Shown piece by piece: positions 10,912 through 19,223 of a DNA stretch of 64,000 nucleotides. The position numbers and the translations under genes are program-made. The DNA is from JACSRF01 sp964504445 (lineage in GTDB: Bacteria; Chloroflexota; Anaerolineae; Promineifilales; Promineifilaceae), in assembly GCA_964504445.1 (NCBI GenBank), contig CAZDEO010000022.1:4736-68735 (forward strand), read 5' to 3'. The notes under the pieces were generated by a model, which was given only the letters and a program-made list of their open reading frames with translations, was not told the origin of the DNA and made no database searches. Position 1 is the stretch's first letter; each line of letters opens with the position of its first letter.

Positions 10912-12354
10912 TTAATAAGCACGGCCGAATATGGCGATTTTGCTGGCAGGTCGCCCGGTAAAGAAGCAGGTGCCGCGGCCTTCTGGCTGCTCCAGGGGGA
11001 AGCAGCGAATGGTGGCTTTGGTCTCTTCTTTTACCTGTAGCTCTTCGGCGTTGTCGCCAGCCCACCAGACGCGGGCAAACCCGGTTTTTACGGCCGTTTT
11101 GAAATCCTCGTAGTTCGTCATCTCGTGGGTATTTTCGTCGCGGAACTGGGTGGCGCGAGCCAGCAAGTTGGCCTGAATCTCGGCAAGCAGGGCTTGCACC
11201 GTGGCGGTCAGGCCATCCTGCGCGACAAACTGCTTGCCTTCGCGGCCCGGCACGTCCCGGCGGGCCAAAGCCACGCTATGCTTTTCAATGTCGCGGGGGC
11301 CTATTTCAATGCGCGCCGGTACGCCACGCAGCTCCCAATCATTGAACTTGTAGCCGGGGGTCAGGTTGTCGCGGTCGTCCATTTTCACGCGTACACCGGC
11401 GTCTACCAGCTCTTGCTGCATGCGGTGGGCGGTGGCGAGCACGGCCGTTTTCTCAGCATCTTTGCGGTAAATGGGCACAATCACCACCTGGTACGGGGCC
11501 AGCCGCGGGGGCAGCACCAGCCCACTGTCGTCGCCGTGAGTCATGATGATGGCGCCCACAAAGCGCGTGCTTAAGCCCCAGGAGGTCGTCCAAGCATATT
11601 GCAGCTCATTGTTAGGGTCCAGGTATTGAATGTCGAAGGCCTTCGCAAAATTTTGCCCCAAATTATGGGAGGTGCCCGACTGTAGCGCCTTGCCGTCACC
11701 CATCATCGCTTCAATGGTCAGGGTTTGGTTAGCCCCGGCAAAGCGCTCTATTTCCGACTTTTCACCCCGAATAACAGGAACGGCCGCCTCGTTAATGGCA
11801 AAATCCGCATACACGTCCAGCATCATGCGCGTGCGTTCGTCTGCTTCCGCTTTGGTGGCGTGCGCGGAGTGTCCTTCTTGCCAATAAAATTCCAGCGTAC
11901 GCAAGAACAGCTTCGTGCGCAGTTCCCAGCGCACCACGCTATTCCATAGGTTGATGAGAATGGGTAGATCACGATAGCTCTGCACCCAGTTGGCATAAGC
12001 ATGCCCAATAATCGTCTCAGAAGTGGGGCGCACCACAATAGGTTCCCCCAGCTCTTGCCCGCCACCATGCGTGACGACTGCCAGCTCAGGCGCAAACCCT
12101 TCCACGTGTTTGGCTTCTTTTTGCAGAAAGCTCATGGGAATGAACATGGGGAAACCGGCATTTTCGACACCGGTAGCTTTGAACCGTCGATCCAGCGCCT
12201 GCTGGATATTTTCCCACAAAGCCCAACCGTAAGGCTTCACGATCATGGTGCCGCGTACCGGCCCGTAGTCAGCCATGTCAGCTCGCAGCACTACGGTATT
12301 GTACCATTCATTAAAATCTTCGCTGCGCGAGACCAGTTTGTCTTTGTCCGCCAT
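10912..12354 (-). CDS. proS: Prolyl-tRNA synthetase, archaeal/eukaryotic type
   Basis: 480 aa, the normal length of the archaeal/eukaryotic-like ProRS class, which lacks the bacterial insertion domain. Seen motifs: RGTMIVKPYGWALWENIQ (motif 1 region), RPTSETI, the motif 2 region RTLEFYWQEGHSAHAT, ALQSGTSHNLGQNFAKAF, WGLSTRFVGAIIMTHGDD (motif 3), and the class-typical C-terminal extension ending FGRAY. It is preceded by AAAAGGA and by a strong promoter. Catalytic residues look intact, so both this and the neighbouring bacterial-type enzyme should be active. The archaeal type is found in many bacteria, but adjacency with the bacterial type is odd. Confidence 0.94.
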   Translation of the reverse strand: MADKDKLVSRSEDFNEWYNTVVLRADMADYGPVRGTMIVKPYGWALWENIQQALDRRFKATGVENAGFPMFIPMSFLQKEAKHVEGFAPELAVVTHGGGQELGEPIVVRPTSETIIGHAYANWVQSYRDLPILINLWNSVVRWELRTKLFLRTLEFYWQEGHSAHATKAEADERTRMMLDVYADFAINEAAVPVIRGEKSEIERFAGANQTLTIEAMMGDGKALQSGTSHNLGQNFAKAFDIQYLDPNNELQYAWTTSWGLSTRFVGAIIMTHGDDSGLVLPPRLAPYQVVIVPIYRKDAEKTAVLATAHRMQQELVDAGVRVKMDDRDNLTPGYKFNDWELRGVPARIEIGPRDIEKHSVALARRDVPGREGKQFVAQDGLTATVQALLAEIQANLLARATQFRDENTHEMTNYEDFKTAVKTGFARVWWAGDNAEELQVKEETKATIRCFPLEQPEGRGTCFFTGRPASKIAIFGRAY

Positions 12355-12400
12355 TCGATTCCTTTTGAACTATCTTTTTGTCAGCTGCAAAACGAAGGAG

Positions 12401-12429
12401 AGTATAACAGCCATCATTTTGCCCGTCAA
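12401..12429 (-). promoter_or_regulatory. Sigma70-type promoter for the proS pair
   Basis: Minus strand TTGACG-N17-TATACT, near-consensus with ideal spacing, about 45 bp upstream of the archaeal-type proS start. Confidence 0.7.
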
Positions 12430-12474
12430 AAGGGTCTCCAGAGGTGAATTTTGGGCTAAAGTAGTATAAAAAGC

Positions 12475-12503
12475 TTGCCTCTCAGGGGAGTTTGCTCTAA
12501 GAT
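12475..12503 (+). promoter_or_regulatory. Probable promoter of the 64-aa orphan gene
   Basis: TTGCCT-N17-TAAGAT on the plus strand, divergent from the proS promoter, 73 bp before the start codon. The match to consensus is moderate. Confidence 0.4.
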
Positions 12504-12576
12504 GTGGAGACTCTAAAGGAAAAATCGACTCGTCGGTTTTGCGAGAGGAAATTACCAAAATAAAGGAAGGTAAATA

Positions 12577-12771
12577 ATGGCATACAGTTTTACAAATTCC
12601 AAAGGACGTACCTATTTTCTGCACCAGCGTGACACCCAATTGAAGAACGGCCGTTCCCAAACCATCTACTTCTTCGCTAAAGAAGTAAAAGATGGCGCCA
12701 TCGACAATGTACCGTCCGGCTATACCGTTTCCGAAAGCCGTAACGGCCTCCCCGTACTCAAAAAAGCATAA
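12577..12771 (+). CDS. Small conserved-looking protein of unknown function
   Basis: 64 aa, basic, starting MAYSFTNSKGRTYFLHQ and ending GLPVLKKA, with a central YFFAKEVKDGAID. There is no signal peptide, membrane segment or Cys pair. The evidence for a real gene is good: AGGAAGG at proper spacing before the ATG, a plausible promoter, and a strong terminator just after the stop. The alternating polar/aromatic pattern suggests a small beta-rich fold. Family recognition is only by general impression; no function can be given. It is divergent from the two proS genes. Confidence 0.75.
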   Translation: MAYSFTNSKGRTYFLHQRDTQLKNGRSQTIYFFAKEVKDGAIDNVPSGYTVSESRNGLPVLKKA

Positions 12772-12796
12772 CGTATACCTGGCAACACCGCCAAAG

Positions 12797-12831
12797 AAAA
12801 AAGCCTCACGCCACTGGCCTGAGGCTTTTTT
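12797..12831 (+). terminator. Rho-independent terminator after the 64-aa gene
   Basis: AAAAAAGCCTCA, a loop, then TGAGGCTTTTTT: a strong GC stem followed by a T-run, 25 bp after the stop codon. Confidence 0.85.
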
Positions 12832-12969
12832 GCTGCCTATTCCCATCTTTTCCCCACCCATTCCATGCCCAACCTCGCCAAACTTATCGCCATAAGGTTG
12901 CACCTTTTAAACAGAGCATAATACAATCATGCACCATGCAAATGCCCCCTATCCAAAGGAGCAGAACCG

Positions 12970-13461
12970 ATGATTTCTGATCAAATGCGCCGTCTATTCT
13001 CCTACAATACCTGGGCCTGGCAGCACGTCTTCAAAAGTATTGGGCAACTAGACAACGAAACCTACCACGCAACTCGCCCTGTCTTCCACCACTCCATTCA
13101 CAGCCTTCTTGTCCATAGCATGGCTGCCGAACAAATCTGGTTTGCTCGCTGCCAGGGTGAAAGCCCAACCAGCCTTCTCAATCCGACTCAATACGCCAAC
13201 TTTCCCGCTGTTGCCCAGGCATGGAGCCCCATTCGTCACGCCTGGGCCAACTACCTACAATGGCTCAGCGACGAAGACTGCAAACAATTCATTGAATACC
13301 GTAACACCAGCGGAACTCCCCACACGCTGCGCCTGGCCGATCTGTTACAACACGTCATCAACCACGCCACCGAACACCGCAGCCAGCTAACCCCTGTCTT
13401 GTACGACCTGGGCGTCCCCACAGAACCCCTAGATTACATGCGTTACCGGCTTGGCTTGTAG
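12970..13461 (+). CDS. DinB/YfiT-family protein
   Basis: 163-aa four-helix-bundle protein of the DinB family, whose members are metal-binding and often act as thiol-dependent transferases or have unknown activity. The three-histidine metal site is plausible: a His in SLLVHSMAAEQIW (~residue 45) and two in HVINHATEHRSQL (~130-137). AAAGGAG stands just before the ATG. It appears monocistronic. The substrate is unknown. Confidence 0.85.
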   Translation: MISDQMRRLFSYNTWAWQHVFKSIGQLDNETYHATRPVFHHSIHSLLVHSMAAEQIWFARCQGESPTSLLNPTQYANFPAVAQAWSPIRHAWANYLQWLSDEDCKQFIEYRNTSGTPHTLRLADLLQHVINHATEHRSQLTPVLYDLGVPTEPLDYMRYRLGL

Positions 13462-13535
13462 AAAGGGCGGGCAATTGGGGCCAATCTCGCCGTGACAGGT
13501 AGTTTTTTGGTGGCGGTGGGTACAATTGACAGGTG

Positions 13536-16502
13536 ATGGCTGAAAAATTACGTACCTGGATAAGTTGGTTGGGGGTGGGAGTGCCTTTATTTGTGGCTGG
13601 TTTAGCAGCGAACCGGCTGGTGTATGAGGCGGCTTTTCCCCATTGGCTGTGGCTGGCACGGCCGTTTCCCACCCTGACCTTCGCCCTCATCATCACCGCG
13701 CTGGCCGCCCTCGTCATTCGTCGCCCGGCGCCCGTTTTGCCGCTGCTGCTCAACCTGCTCTGGCTTTTTGACCCCACCGTTGACCTGACCCGCAGCCGCC
13801 TTGTTTTTGCAGCCACCCTTTGGCTGACCGTTGTGCTGATGGCTAGAAGGCAGTGGCCAACAGGTAATGGTCAATCGTCAAGGGTCAATAGCCAATGGTC
13901 CATGGGGAGCCGTTTCATCATCCATCCTTTATCCTTCATCCTGCTTGCCCTGGCCCCCATCTACCTGCTAACCCTGGGGCGTACGGTGGGGCGTGCCGAC
14001 ACCTTTGAGTTTCAGGTGGTGGCGCCGCAGTTGGGCATTGCTCACCCCACCGGCTACCCTCTCTACTTGCTGCTGGGCAAACTGTGGACGGAGATCATTC
14101 CCTTTGGCGCGGTGGCGTGGCGGCTGAATGTGGGCACGGCCGTTTACGCCCTCCTTGCTCTCATTTTCCTCTATCTCATTGCGGCGCGGCTGTGGCAACG
14201 GCCGTTGCCCGCCCTGCTCGCCGCCCTGGCCCTAGGCGTCACGCCCACCTTCTGGAGCCAGGCCGTTGAAGCAGAGGTGTACACCCTGCACGCCCTCATC
14301 ATTAGTGCCACGTTGTGGATGATGGTGAAAATTGGAGATTGGCGAGGGCAGGTTGGGGAGCGCAAATTGTTAGAATTGGCCTTCTTATTGGGGTTGGGGC
14401 TGACCAACCATTTAACAACACTCTTTTTATTTCCATCTGCCGCTATCATTCTCCTGGCGGCCCTTTATCACAGCCGCGCCCAATCTCTCACCACCCATCT
14501 CCAATCTCTCCTCAAACTTTTGCTGGCCTTGCTCGTCCCCCTGACCTTGTACGCCTACCTGCCCTTGCGCTGGCAGGCCGTCAATGGGGAGCCGATGGGC
14601 TGGGCGCGTTTTGCAGATTGGGTGATGGGCGGCCGTTTCCAGGGCGCTTTGCAGTGGCGCGCCTGGCTAGACGACCCCACCCGCTACGAAATTGTAGGGC
14701 GTCTCTTTTTAGAGAATTGGGGCTGGCTCAACCTGGCGGTGGCGGGCGTGGGCTTCATCTATCTGGCAGTTCGCCAGCGCCGCGCCGCCCTGCTGCTCTT
14801 TGTCACCTGGCTGGGCTTTACCTTTTACGCCCTCAACTACTACGTGCCCGACCTCAACGTCTTTTTACTGGGCGCCCAGGTGGTGGTGGCCGTGTGGTGG
14901 GCGGCGGGCGCGGCAGCTTTAGTAGAGATTGGAGAGTGGAGATTGGAGAGTGGTACCACCCGCCTCAACTTCCAATCTCTAATCTTCACCCTCCTATTCC
15001 TGCCCATTTTGCTGCTGGCGGTTTCTACCTGGCCCCAGGTGGACCGTTCGTGGGAGGATGGCCTGGTGGCGTGGGGTACGGCCGTACTGCATCTGCCCCT
15101 GGCCCCAAACAGCGCCATCCTGGCCGACAGCGAGAAAATTGCCCCACTGTACTACCTGCAACAAGCCGAGGAGGTGCGCCCCGACCTGGACATCATGGTG
15201 CTGCCCGACGAGGCCGCCTACCGCGCCGAGCTGGAGGCACGGTTAGCTGTGGGGCAGGCTGTGTACCTGGCCCGCTACCTGCCAGGGCTGGAGGGTATCT
15301 ACCATTTGCGTGCTATGGGGCCATTGACGGAGGTGAGTACACGGCCGTTAACCACCCTGCCCGCCGCCGCCACGCCCACCACCCTCAGCTTTGGCCCTAT
15401 GCAGCTGGCGGGGTATGAGATTGTGCCGGAAAGTGAATATGCGCCGCGCACCACGGCCGTTACCCTTTACTGGCAAGCCGCCACGCCACCGGAGCAGTTT
15501 TGGTACGTGTACGCGCGCTGGCAGGGGCAGCCGCCCCTCAACGCCGCCGGGCAGCATCCCGCCCACAACAATTACCCCACCCTGGCCTGGCGCGCCGGGG
15601 AGATTGTGCCTGATTTTCACCTGTTGCCCCATCCTGTTAGCGCGCTGCCGCAGTCGTTGGCGCTGCAGGTGGCGGTGGCCCCGCCCTTCACCCCCGCCGC
15701 GGCACTAGATTGGCAGACGGTGACCACGCTGACGCTACCGGCAACGGGCGCGTTGGAGCTGGCACGGCCGTATCGCATTCAGCTTGGTTCCGCCACCCTC
15801 AGCGGGGCGCAGTTCCCAACGCAAATTCGGCCGCAAACACCCCTGCCCGTGCTGCTAACGGGTTCTGGTGAGCGGTTATCAGTCATCGGTAATCAGTTAT
15901 CAGTAAAAAGCAACCAGCAACCAGCAACCAACAACCAACAACCAATTTCTTACGAAGTTGTGTTTAATGGGGTGGGAAACGGCCGTTTTCCCCTCATTGT
16001 GCAAGGCAAGCCGGGGCAGGTGGTGTGTGGCTGGCTGCAAACCGGGCGCGATGCCTGTACCCTGGGCACAGTCGAGGTTAGCGGCGTGCCGCTGCCACAG
16101 GGGGCGACCAACTTTGCTGACAAAATCGCTCTGCTAGACATCGCCATAGCCGACACGCAGATGCAAGCAGGTGGGCAACTACCCCTCACCCTGACGTGGC
16201 AAGGACTGGCCCCGTTGGCAGAAGATTACACCGTCTTTGTGCAGGTGCTAGACACCAATGACCGCATTGTGGGGCAGGTAGACGCCTGGCCCGTGCAGGG
16301 CACGCGCCCCACCAGCCAGTGGAGGCCGGGTGAAACCATCCGCGACCCGTACACAGTGCAGCTTGCGGCTGACCTGCCGTCCGGCGAATATCGGCTGATT
16401 GTAGGCTGGTATCTGCTGGCTGACCTGCGCCGCCTGCCAGTGCTGGACGCTTCCGGAACGCCTGTTGATGACAAGGTAGTCGTAGCGGGGTTGATTAGAT
16501 AG
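13536..16502 (+). CDS. Large DUF2723 membrane protein, probable glycosyltransferase-like
   Basis: 988 aa. The N-terminal ~500 residues hold about a dozen hydrophobic segments with the DUF2723 signature TLGRTVGRADTFEFQ, then LGIAHPTGYPLY and WSQAVEAEVYTLHAL. The soluble C-terminal half contains two beta domains, the last with TSQWRPGETIRDPYTV, shared in style with the other big membrane proteins of this window. DUF2723 resembles polyprenyl-phosphate sugar transferases of the GT-C fold. Three arrays of 7-bp repeats lie in frame: residues ~110-123, ~463-473 and ~780-803 (an Asn-Gln-rich stretch). It starts at ATG, with a GTG one codon earlier. Confidence 0.82.
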   Translation: MAEKLRTWISWLGVGVPLFVAGLAANRLVYEAAFPHWLWLARPFPTLTFALIITALAALVIRRPAPVLPLLLNLLWLFDPTVDLTRSRLVFAATLWLTVVLMARRQWPTGNGQSSRVNSQWSMGSRFIIHPLSFILLALAPIYLLTLGRTVGRADTFEFQVVAPQLGIAHPTGYPLYLLLGKLWTEIIPFGAVAWRLNVGTAVYALLALIFLYLIAARLWQRPLPALLAALALGVTPTFWSQAVEAEVYTLHALIISATLWMMVKIGDWRGQVGERKLLELAFLLGLGLTNHLTTLFLFPSAAIILLAALYHSRAQSLTTHLQSLLKLLLALLVPLTLYAYLPLRWQAVNGEPMGWARFADWVMGGRFQGALQWRAWLDDPTRYEIVGRLFLENWGWLNLAVAGVGFIYLAVRQRRAALLLFVTWLGFTFYALNYYVPDLNVFLLGAQVVVAVWWAAGAAALVEIGEWRLESGTTRLNFQSLIFTLLFLPILLLAVSTWPQVDRSWEDGLVAWGTAVLHLPLAPNSAILADSEKIAPLYYLQQAEEVRPDLDIMVLPDEAAYRAELEARLAVGQAVYLARYLPGLEGIYHLRAMGPLTEVSTRPLTTLPAAATPTTLSFGPMQLAGYEIVPESEYAPRTTAVTLYWQAATPPEQFWYVYARWQGQPPLNAAGQHPAHNNYPTLAWRAGEIVPDFHLLPHPVSALPQSLALQVAVAPPFTPAAALDWQTVTTLTLPATGALELARPYRIQLGSATLSGAQFPTQIRPQTPLPVLLTGSGERLSVIGNQLSVKSNQQPATNNQQPISYEVVFNGVGNGRFPLIVQGKPGQVVCGWLQTGRDACTLGTVEVSGVPLPQGATNFADKIALLDIAIADTQMQAGGQLPLTLTWQGLAPLAEDYTVFVQVLDTNDRIVGQVDAWPVQGTRPTSQWRPGETIRDPYTVQLAADLPSGEYRLIVGWYLLADLRRLPVLDASGTPVDDKVVVAGLIR
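13862..13903. repeat. Heptamer array, 6 units, in frame
   Basis: Units AGGTAAT, GGTCAAT, CGTCAAG, GGTCAAT, AGCCAAT and GGTCCAT with exact 7-bp period. Translated inside the DUF2723 protein as a Gly/Asn/Gln/Ser-rich loop between membrane segments. Confidence 0.75.
14925..14952. repeat. Heptamer array, 4 units, in frame
   Basis: GAGATTG and GAGAGTG alternate twice with 7-bp period. Read as EIGEWRLES inside the DUF2723 protein, in a loop between hydrophobic segments. Confidence 0.7.
15873..15942. repeat. Heptamer array, 10 units, in frame
   Basis: Ten consecutive 7-bp units drift from CGGTTAT/CAGTCAT/CGGTAAT through CAGTAAA to CAGCAAC and CAACAAC. It encodes an Asn-Gln-rich linker between the two C-terminal beta domains of the DUF2723 protein. 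Confidence 0.85.
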
Positions 16503-16521
16503 CAGGAAAGTCAAAGGGGGG

Positions 16522-16549
16522 TTGCATCTCTCAATTTTGCTTGTATAGT
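16522..16549 (+). promoter_or_regulatory. Probable promoter of the ABC exporter operon
   Basis: TTGCAT-N16-TATAGT, 71 bp upstream of the ATPase start, in the only AT-rich gap of this region. Confidence 0.45.
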
Positions 16550-16620
16550 TTTATTTACTTCCGGGCAAACTTTGCAGCCATTACCTATCTATAAAACCTG
16601 CAAAAAGGGGAATCAGGAGT

Positions 16621-17592
16621 ATGGGCATTATTGAGGTATCTCGTTTGCGCCGCGTCTACACCTCCACTGTCGGAACATTCCGCCGTAAAACCAAAGAAAT
16701 CGTGGCCGTAGAAGATATTTCCTTCACCGTGCAAAAGGGCGAGCTTTTTGGCCTGCTAGGTCCCAACGGGGCCGGCAAAACTACCATGGTCAAAATGCTG
16801 ACCACTCTGCTGTTACCCACATCCGGCACGGCGCGCATTTTAGGCCAGGACATTGTGCAAGAGGCGCAAAGCCTGCGCCAGCGCATTGGGTTTGTTTTTG
16901 GCGGCGAGCGTGGTCTTTACTGGCGGCTTTCTGGCCTGGATAACATGCGCTATTTTGCCAGCCTGTACCACATGGAACCAAACGTAGCGCAAAAGCGCAT
17001 TCCGTACCTGCTAGACCTGGTAGGGTTAGCAGATCGGGCGCAAGAACGGGTGGAGGGGTATTCCCGCGGCATGAAGCAGCGCCTGCACATTGCCCGCGCC
17101 TTGCTGCATGATCCCGAAGTCTTATTTTTGGATGAGCCAACGATTGGCCTGGATCCGGTGGGCGCGCGGGAGCTGCGCGGTATGATTCGCAATTTACAAG
17201 GGGAAGGAAAAACTATTCTTCTGACCACCCATTACATGTATGAGGCTGATTTTTTGTGCCAGCGTATTGTCGTGATCAACAAGGGGCAGATTATTGCCGC
17301 CGGATCACCGGATCAGCTCAAACATCACGTTCAGGATTTATCTGTGATCGAGATTGAGGTGTTCGGCATTCCCGCCGATACGCTGGATATCCTGCGCGCA
17401 CAGCCTTATGTGGACACAGTTTCTACGGAAAACCGCAACCAGAAGCAGGTGTTGTTGATTCAATCGGCGCAGGGGGCGGAAGTGGTTTCGCCAATTCTTG
17501 CCTTGCTGAAAGGCGTGAACGTGGGCAAGGTTATTGTGCGTGAGCCTACGCTAGAGGACGCCTATGTGCGCCTGGTTGGGGGTGACGCATGA
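16621..17592 (+). CDS. ABC-2 type transporter, ATP-binding subunit
   Basis: 323 aa. Walker A GPNGAGKTT (~47-55), Q-loop, ABC signature YSRGMKQRL, Walker B VLFLDEPTIGLDP, switch His in LTTHYMYEAD, and a C-terminal regulatory beta domain as in the DrrA/NodI group of exporter ATPases. The gene overlaps the first permease by ATGA and forms a three-gene operon. The transported substrate (drug, lipid or polysaccharide) cannot be told. GGAG lies very close to the ATG. Confidence 0.92.
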   Translation: MGIIEVSRLRRVYTSTVGTFRRKTKEIVAVEDISFTVQKGELFGLLGPNGAGKTTMVKMLTTLLLPTSGTARILGQDIVQEAQSLRQRIGFVFGGERGLYWRLSGLDNMRYFASLYHMEPNVAQKRIPYLLDLVGLADRAQERVEGYSRGMKQRLHIARALLHDPEVLFLDEPTIGLDPVGARELRGMIRNLQGEGKTILLTTHYMYEADFLCQRIVVINKGQIIAAGSPDQLKHHVQDLSVIEIEVFGIPADTLDILRAQPYVDTVSTENRNQKQVLLIQSAQGAEVVSPILALLKGVNVGKVIVREPTLEDAYVRLVGGDA

Positions 17593-18383
17593 GCCTCAAG
17601 CAGATCCGTGCCCACCTGCGGGTTGTGGCCCTGGCCTTTGAGATGGCTCTGCGCCACAACCTGACGGATGCTTTCGTCATTTTTGGCCTCGTCATCCAGC
17701 CCATGATTCTGGCGCTGCTGGCTTTTTGGATGCTGCGCGATCAAGGCCGCGGTGACGTGGTTTATATTGTTGTGGGAACGGGGATGACTGGTTTGTGGAC
17801 GGCCGTGCTCTTCATCAGTGGTCAAAATATTACCGAAGAGCGCTATGCCGGAACCCTAGAAATATTGGTCAGCGTTCCGGCACCCATCCAGACGGTTGTT
17901 CTCGGTAAAAATCTGGCCAACGTGGTGCAATCTTTGTCGTCTATAGTGGTGTGCTATGCGCTGGCAGGGGTGGTTTTTGGCAATCTGCCCCAAATTGCGC
18001 AGCCGGTCTGGTTTGTGCTGGCCCTGATCCCGGCCGTGTTTGCGTACGCCAGCACCGGGTTGGTTTTGGCGGCGCTTTTTATTCTGAATGCCGACATTAA
18101 CCGTTTTCATAACGGGCTGGAATTTCCTGTTTACATTCTGGCGGGGTTTTTGTTCCCCGTGGCGCTGCTGCCAGGGTGGACAACCCCCCTCAGCTACATT
18201 TTAGCCCCCTATTGGGTAGCGCGTGGCCTGCACGGCGCCACCAGCGGCGCCCCTCTGAGCGACATCTTATTCTCCTGCGGCATGATGGTGCTCTTCACAA
18301 TCCTCTACTTATTGCTCTCCCAATATCTTTTCCGGCGCATGTTGTATAGAGCAAGGGTAGAGGCGTCCTTGGGGAGGATGTAA
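17589..18383 (+). CDS. ABC-2 type transporter permease subunit 1
   Basis: 264-aa inner-membrane protein with about six hydrophobic helices; the cytoplasmic motif ITEERYAGTLEILVSVPAP and the segment GFLFPVALLPGWTTPLSYI are typical of ABC-2 permeases. Translationally coupled to the ATPase by a 4-bp overlap; the second permease begins immediately after its stop. Confidence 0.9.
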   Translation: MSLKQIRAHLRVVALAFEMALRHNLTDAFVIFGLVIQPMILALLAFWMLRDQGRGDVVYIVVGTGMTGLWTAVLFISGQNITEERYAGTLEILVSVPAPIQTVVLGKNLANVVQSLSSIVVCYALAGVVFGNLPQIAQPVWFVLALIPAVFAYASTGLVLAALFILNADINRFHNGLEFPVYILAGFLFPVALLPGWTTPLSYILAPYWVARGLHGATSGAPLSDILFSCGMMVLFTILYLLLSQYLFRRMLYRARVEASLGRM

Positions 18384-19187
18384 ATGGCCCGGCAAGCGCT
18401 AAAAAATATCCGCCTGTTCTTTTTGGGGGCCTATCTCTCCTTCATTGCCCTCTTCGTCTGGCTGCGCCCCGCAACCTATCTGGCCTCCAAGATTATTGCC
18501 CCCCTTTTTCATATGATTTTTTTCGTGCTGTTGGGCCGGTTTGCGTCCAGCCAGGAAGATGCCACCTTTTACGTCATTGGCAATGCGATGCAGACGGTAG
18601 CCCTGAGCGGTCTTTACGGCGTCGCCATGAGTATTTGGGGTGACCGCTGGAATGGGACACTGGTTTATCTGTTTGGCACGCCCGCCAATCGCTTCTTTTT
18701 GTTTTTAGGCCGCGGCTTTATGCACATCATAGATGGCATGGTTGGTATCGTGATTGGGTTCTTGTGGGGCATTTTGCTCTTTAATTTAGACTTGACCCAG
18801 GCAAATTTCCCGGCCATGGCGGTTACCATTCTCATCACCACCTTCAGCATCTCTGGCCTTGGGCTAATTATCGGCTCTCTGGGCTTAATTACGCGCAACA
18901 TTGAATTTGCGGCCAATGTTTTGTTCTTTTCCCTGTTTATTTTTTCAGGCGCAAATGTGCGTCTGGAGACATTGCCGCAGTGGGTACAGGCCATTTCCGC
19001 CAGCCTGCCGCTCTCGCGGGGCATTGCGGCCGTGCGGTTGGCGGTGGATGGCGCGCCGCTAGCTGATCTTTGGCCTTTGCTTGGTGGGGAAGCGCTGATA
19101 GGTGTGGCTTATGCTGTGGCCGGATTTTTGCTCTTTCGTTGGTTTGAAGTGCGGGCAAAACGGTGGGGCACGCTGGAGGCGTTTTAG
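18384..19187 (+). CDS. ABC-2 type transporter permease subunit 2
   Basis: 267-aa membrane protein with about six helices, paralogous in layout to the preceding permease (WGDRWNGTLVYLFGTPANR in the cytoplasmic loop; FIFSGANVRLETLPQWVQA before the last helices). The ATG follows the previous stop directly and GGAGG stands six bases upstream within the previous gene. It probably forms a heterodimeric channel with its neighbour. Confidence 0.88.
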   Translation: MARQALKNIRLFFLGAYLSFIALFVWLRPATYLASKIIAPLFHMIFFVLLGRFASSQEDATFYVIGNAMQTVALSGLYGVAMSIWGDRWNGTLVYLFGTPANRFFLFLGRGFMHIIDGMVGIVIGFLWGILLFNLDLTQANFPAMAVTILITTFSISGLGLIIGSLGLITRNIEFAANVLFFSLFIFSGANVRLETLPQWVQAISASLPLSRGIAAVRLAVDGAPLADLWPLLGGEALIGVAYAVAGFLLFRWFEVRAKRWGTLEAF

Positions 19188-19223
19188 GTTGATGACGCTT
19201 AGGCCAGCTCGTCCTGGACGCTT

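Noticed and set aside
12370..12903. 177-aa minus-strand open frame
   Set aside because: It runs antisense through a well-supported 64-aa gene, its terminator and the proS promoter; it has no ribosome site or recognisable domain.
14315..15418. 367-aa plus-strand open frame inside the DUF2723 gene
   Set aside because: Gly/Arg/Pro-rich +1-frame shadow typical of high-GC coding sequence; the overlapping frame encodes a recognisable membrane protein.
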